The notes below the pieces were generated by a model. The model did not search any database. It worked only from the letters and a program-made list of their open reading frames with translations, and was not told where the DNA came from. A program made the position numbers and the translations under genes. A DNA stretch of 64,000 bases from Melioribacteraceae bacterium (lineage in GTDB: Bacteria; Bacteroidota; Ignavibacteria; Ignavibacteriales; Melioribacteraceae): positions 62,001-126,000 of the forward strand of contig JAIPBD010000007.1 in the NCBI GenBank assembly GCA_021739765.1, read 5' to 3'. Below are positions 62,987 to 64,000 of this stretch, in pieces. Within the stretch, counting starts at the first letter, position 1. Each line of letters begins with the position of its first letter.

Positions 62987-63295
62987 ATGGAAAACCGAAA
63001 CCTTGTAGTAATAGAAACCGAACAACTTATAGTGCTAATAAAAGAAGCAATTAAAGCAGAACTATCCAATAAAAACGAAATACCCCAAAAAGAACTCATG
63101 AACTTCAAAGAAACATGCGAATTCTTGGGAATTCACCCCTCAACGCTAAACAAATGGAAAGCAGAGAATAAAATTCCATTCAAACGCCTGGGGAAAAGAG
63201 TTTTCTTTGAAAGAGAGAAAATCCTAAAAACTCTAAAACAGCCAGATCATCTTGCTGGATTCAGAAAGAAAGCAAATTCAAATAGCTATGGATGA
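62987..63295 (+). CDS. Excisionase-like HTH protein, copy 2
   Basis: 102 residues. An N-terminal coiled helix (residues 1-35) precedes a MerR/excisionase-type helix-turn-helix (MNFKETCEFLGIHPSTLNKWKAENK in overlapping pieces, about 40-65) with the wing PFKRLGKRVFFERE. It is intact, whereas the closely similar gene at 51548 is frameshifted. Such proteins usually direct excision or regulate an integrative element. The two copies flank the restriction island in the same orientation. No integrase is next to it. Confidence 0.75.
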   Translation: MENRNLVVIETEQLIVLIKEAIKAELSNKNEIPQKELMNFKETCEFLGIHPSTLNKWKAENKIPFKRLGKRVFFEREKILKTLKQPDHLAGFRKKANSNSYG

Positions 63296-63398
63296 GTCGT
63301 ATATTTCGACCGAATTCAGAAAAGTGAGATAAATAATTTGTTTTTATTATTTGCAATCTTGACAAACATATTTAAAAACACTAATTTCGTAGTAAATA

Positions 63399-64000
63399 AT
63401 GCACAAACCTTTGTGCAAAAATAAAAATTTGAATGTAACATTAAAAAATATCGCTGAAAAAACCGGTTGTTCGGTTTCGACAATCTCAAGAGTCTTGAAT
63501 AAAAAAGGCAAGCAGTTCCGTATTAGCAAAGAAACACAAGAATTAATTCTTAGGACGGCTGAAGAGTTGGATTATAAACCTAATGAATTAGCCAGGGGGC
63601 TACGTCTTAAAAAATCGAACACGATTGGTCTATTAGTTCCGGACATATCAAATCCATTCTTCGCACATGTAACCCATATAATTCAACAGTATGCATATTC
63701 TGAGGGTTACACACTAATAGTTTGCAATACAAACGAAGATATAAGTCTAGAGATCGACCATATTGATTTGTTGAGGAGAAAGGGAGTTGATGGATTTATT
63801 ATTCTTCCTGTGGGCACGGAAAGTGCTCATATAAAAGAACTCGCGAACCGTAATTTCCCGTTCGTTTTGATGGATCGAATTTTCGAGAATTTAGATTCAA
63901 ATGCTGTGGTAGTCGATAATCAGAAAGGCTCTTATCAAGCCGTAAAACACTTGATAGACAACGGCCATACGAGAATAGCCATCATTCAAGGCCTAAAAAA
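63399..64000 (+). CDS. LacI-family transcriptional regulator (3' end cut by window edge)
   Basis: The frame runs open from ATG 63399 to the right edge (200 residues seen). The TTG at 63429 may be the real start, because it would give NVTLKNIAEKTGCSVSTISRVLN directly as the usual LacI N-terminus. The HTH is followed by the hinge region (LARGLRLKKSNTIGLLVPDISNPFFAHV) and the periplasmic-binding-like sensor domain (GVDGFIILPVGT; FPFVLMDRIFE; VVVDNQKGSYQAVKHLI). It should control a sugar-related or other catabolic operon. No neighbour is visible to tell its ligand. Confidence 0.9.
   Translation, partial: MHKPLCKNKNLNVTLKNIAEKTGCSVSTISRVLNKKGKQFRISKETQELILRTAEELDYKPNELARGLRLKKSNTIGLLVPDISNPFFAHVTHIIQQYAYSEGYTLIVCNTNEDISLEIDHIDLLRRKGVDGFIILPVGTESAHIKELANRNFPFVLMDRIFENLDSNAVVVDNQKGSYQAVKHLIDNGHTRIAIIQGLK

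Noticed and set aside
47630-64000. CRISPR array or second ssrA end
   Set aside because: No regularly spaced repeats and no second copy of the tmRNA T-arm/acceptor sequence were found by eye.

Overview
This window looks like a chromosome segment from a low-GC member of the Bacteroidota/Chlorobiota group, most likely an Ignavibacteria (Melioribacter/Ignavibacterium-like) organism. That placement is an inference from several signs. Secreted proteins end in type IX secretion (T9SS) type A sorting domains, and a PorV-like barrel and a GWxTD-like protein are present. The F-type ATP synthase genes form a split cluster (atpBEFHAG without atpDC). The tmRNA encodes the tag GENNYALAA, a form seen in Bacteroidetes. 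Promoters that can be guessed resemble TTGACA-17-TATTTT.

Positions 1 to about 47.3 kb are core chromosome. In order they hold the 3' end of dnaE; an enoyl reductase-like SDR, an acyl-CoA dehydrogenase and thioredoxin; an envelope block (TonB-dependent receptor, T9SS cargo, PorV-like barrel, terminator, GWxTD-like protein); an LPS/cell-shape block (lipid A-type acyltransferase, heptosyltransferase, LytM peptidase, bactofilin); ATP synthase; a ribosome/SRP block (ffh, rpsP, khpA, rimM, trmD, rplS); a minus-strand run add - unknown - hutU - serA; a TPR protein, a DUF3467-like protein and a sensor-propeller adenylate cyclase; surface proteins; the LptF/LptG pair; an M20 peptidase; a YgfZ-like protein; and a cobalamin adenosyltransferase.

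At 47.3-47.6 kb lies the tmRNA gene ssrA. Everything between its 3' end and about 63.3 kb is accessory DNA and looks like a decayed integrative element in the common ssrA attachment site. It carries a replication-relaxation-like protein, a broken IS256-family element, an IS3-family end fragment, a truncated primase gene with a Cys-rich PriL-like C-terminus, and two related excisionase-like HTH genes (one frameshifted). No integrase and no second attachment site were found. A LacI-family regulator is cut by the right edge.

The most interesting part is a composite defence island at 52.1-62.5 kb with the order hsdR - SIR2/P-loop (STAND-like) protein - hsdS - abiEi - abiEii - hsdM. A type I restriction-modification system is split by a 1055-residue SIR2-NTPase gene and by a complete AbiE toxin-antitoxin pair. 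The SIR2 gene sits between hsdR and hsdS with short gaps, which recalls the PrrC/RloC guard modules placed inside hsd loci. Its SIR2 domain has Asn where the catalytic His is expected. A perfect 25-bp palindrome precedes hsdM and a large inverted repeat precedes abiEi, so the three parts may be controlled separately. IS256-family ends in opposite orientation and the related HTH genes flank the island.
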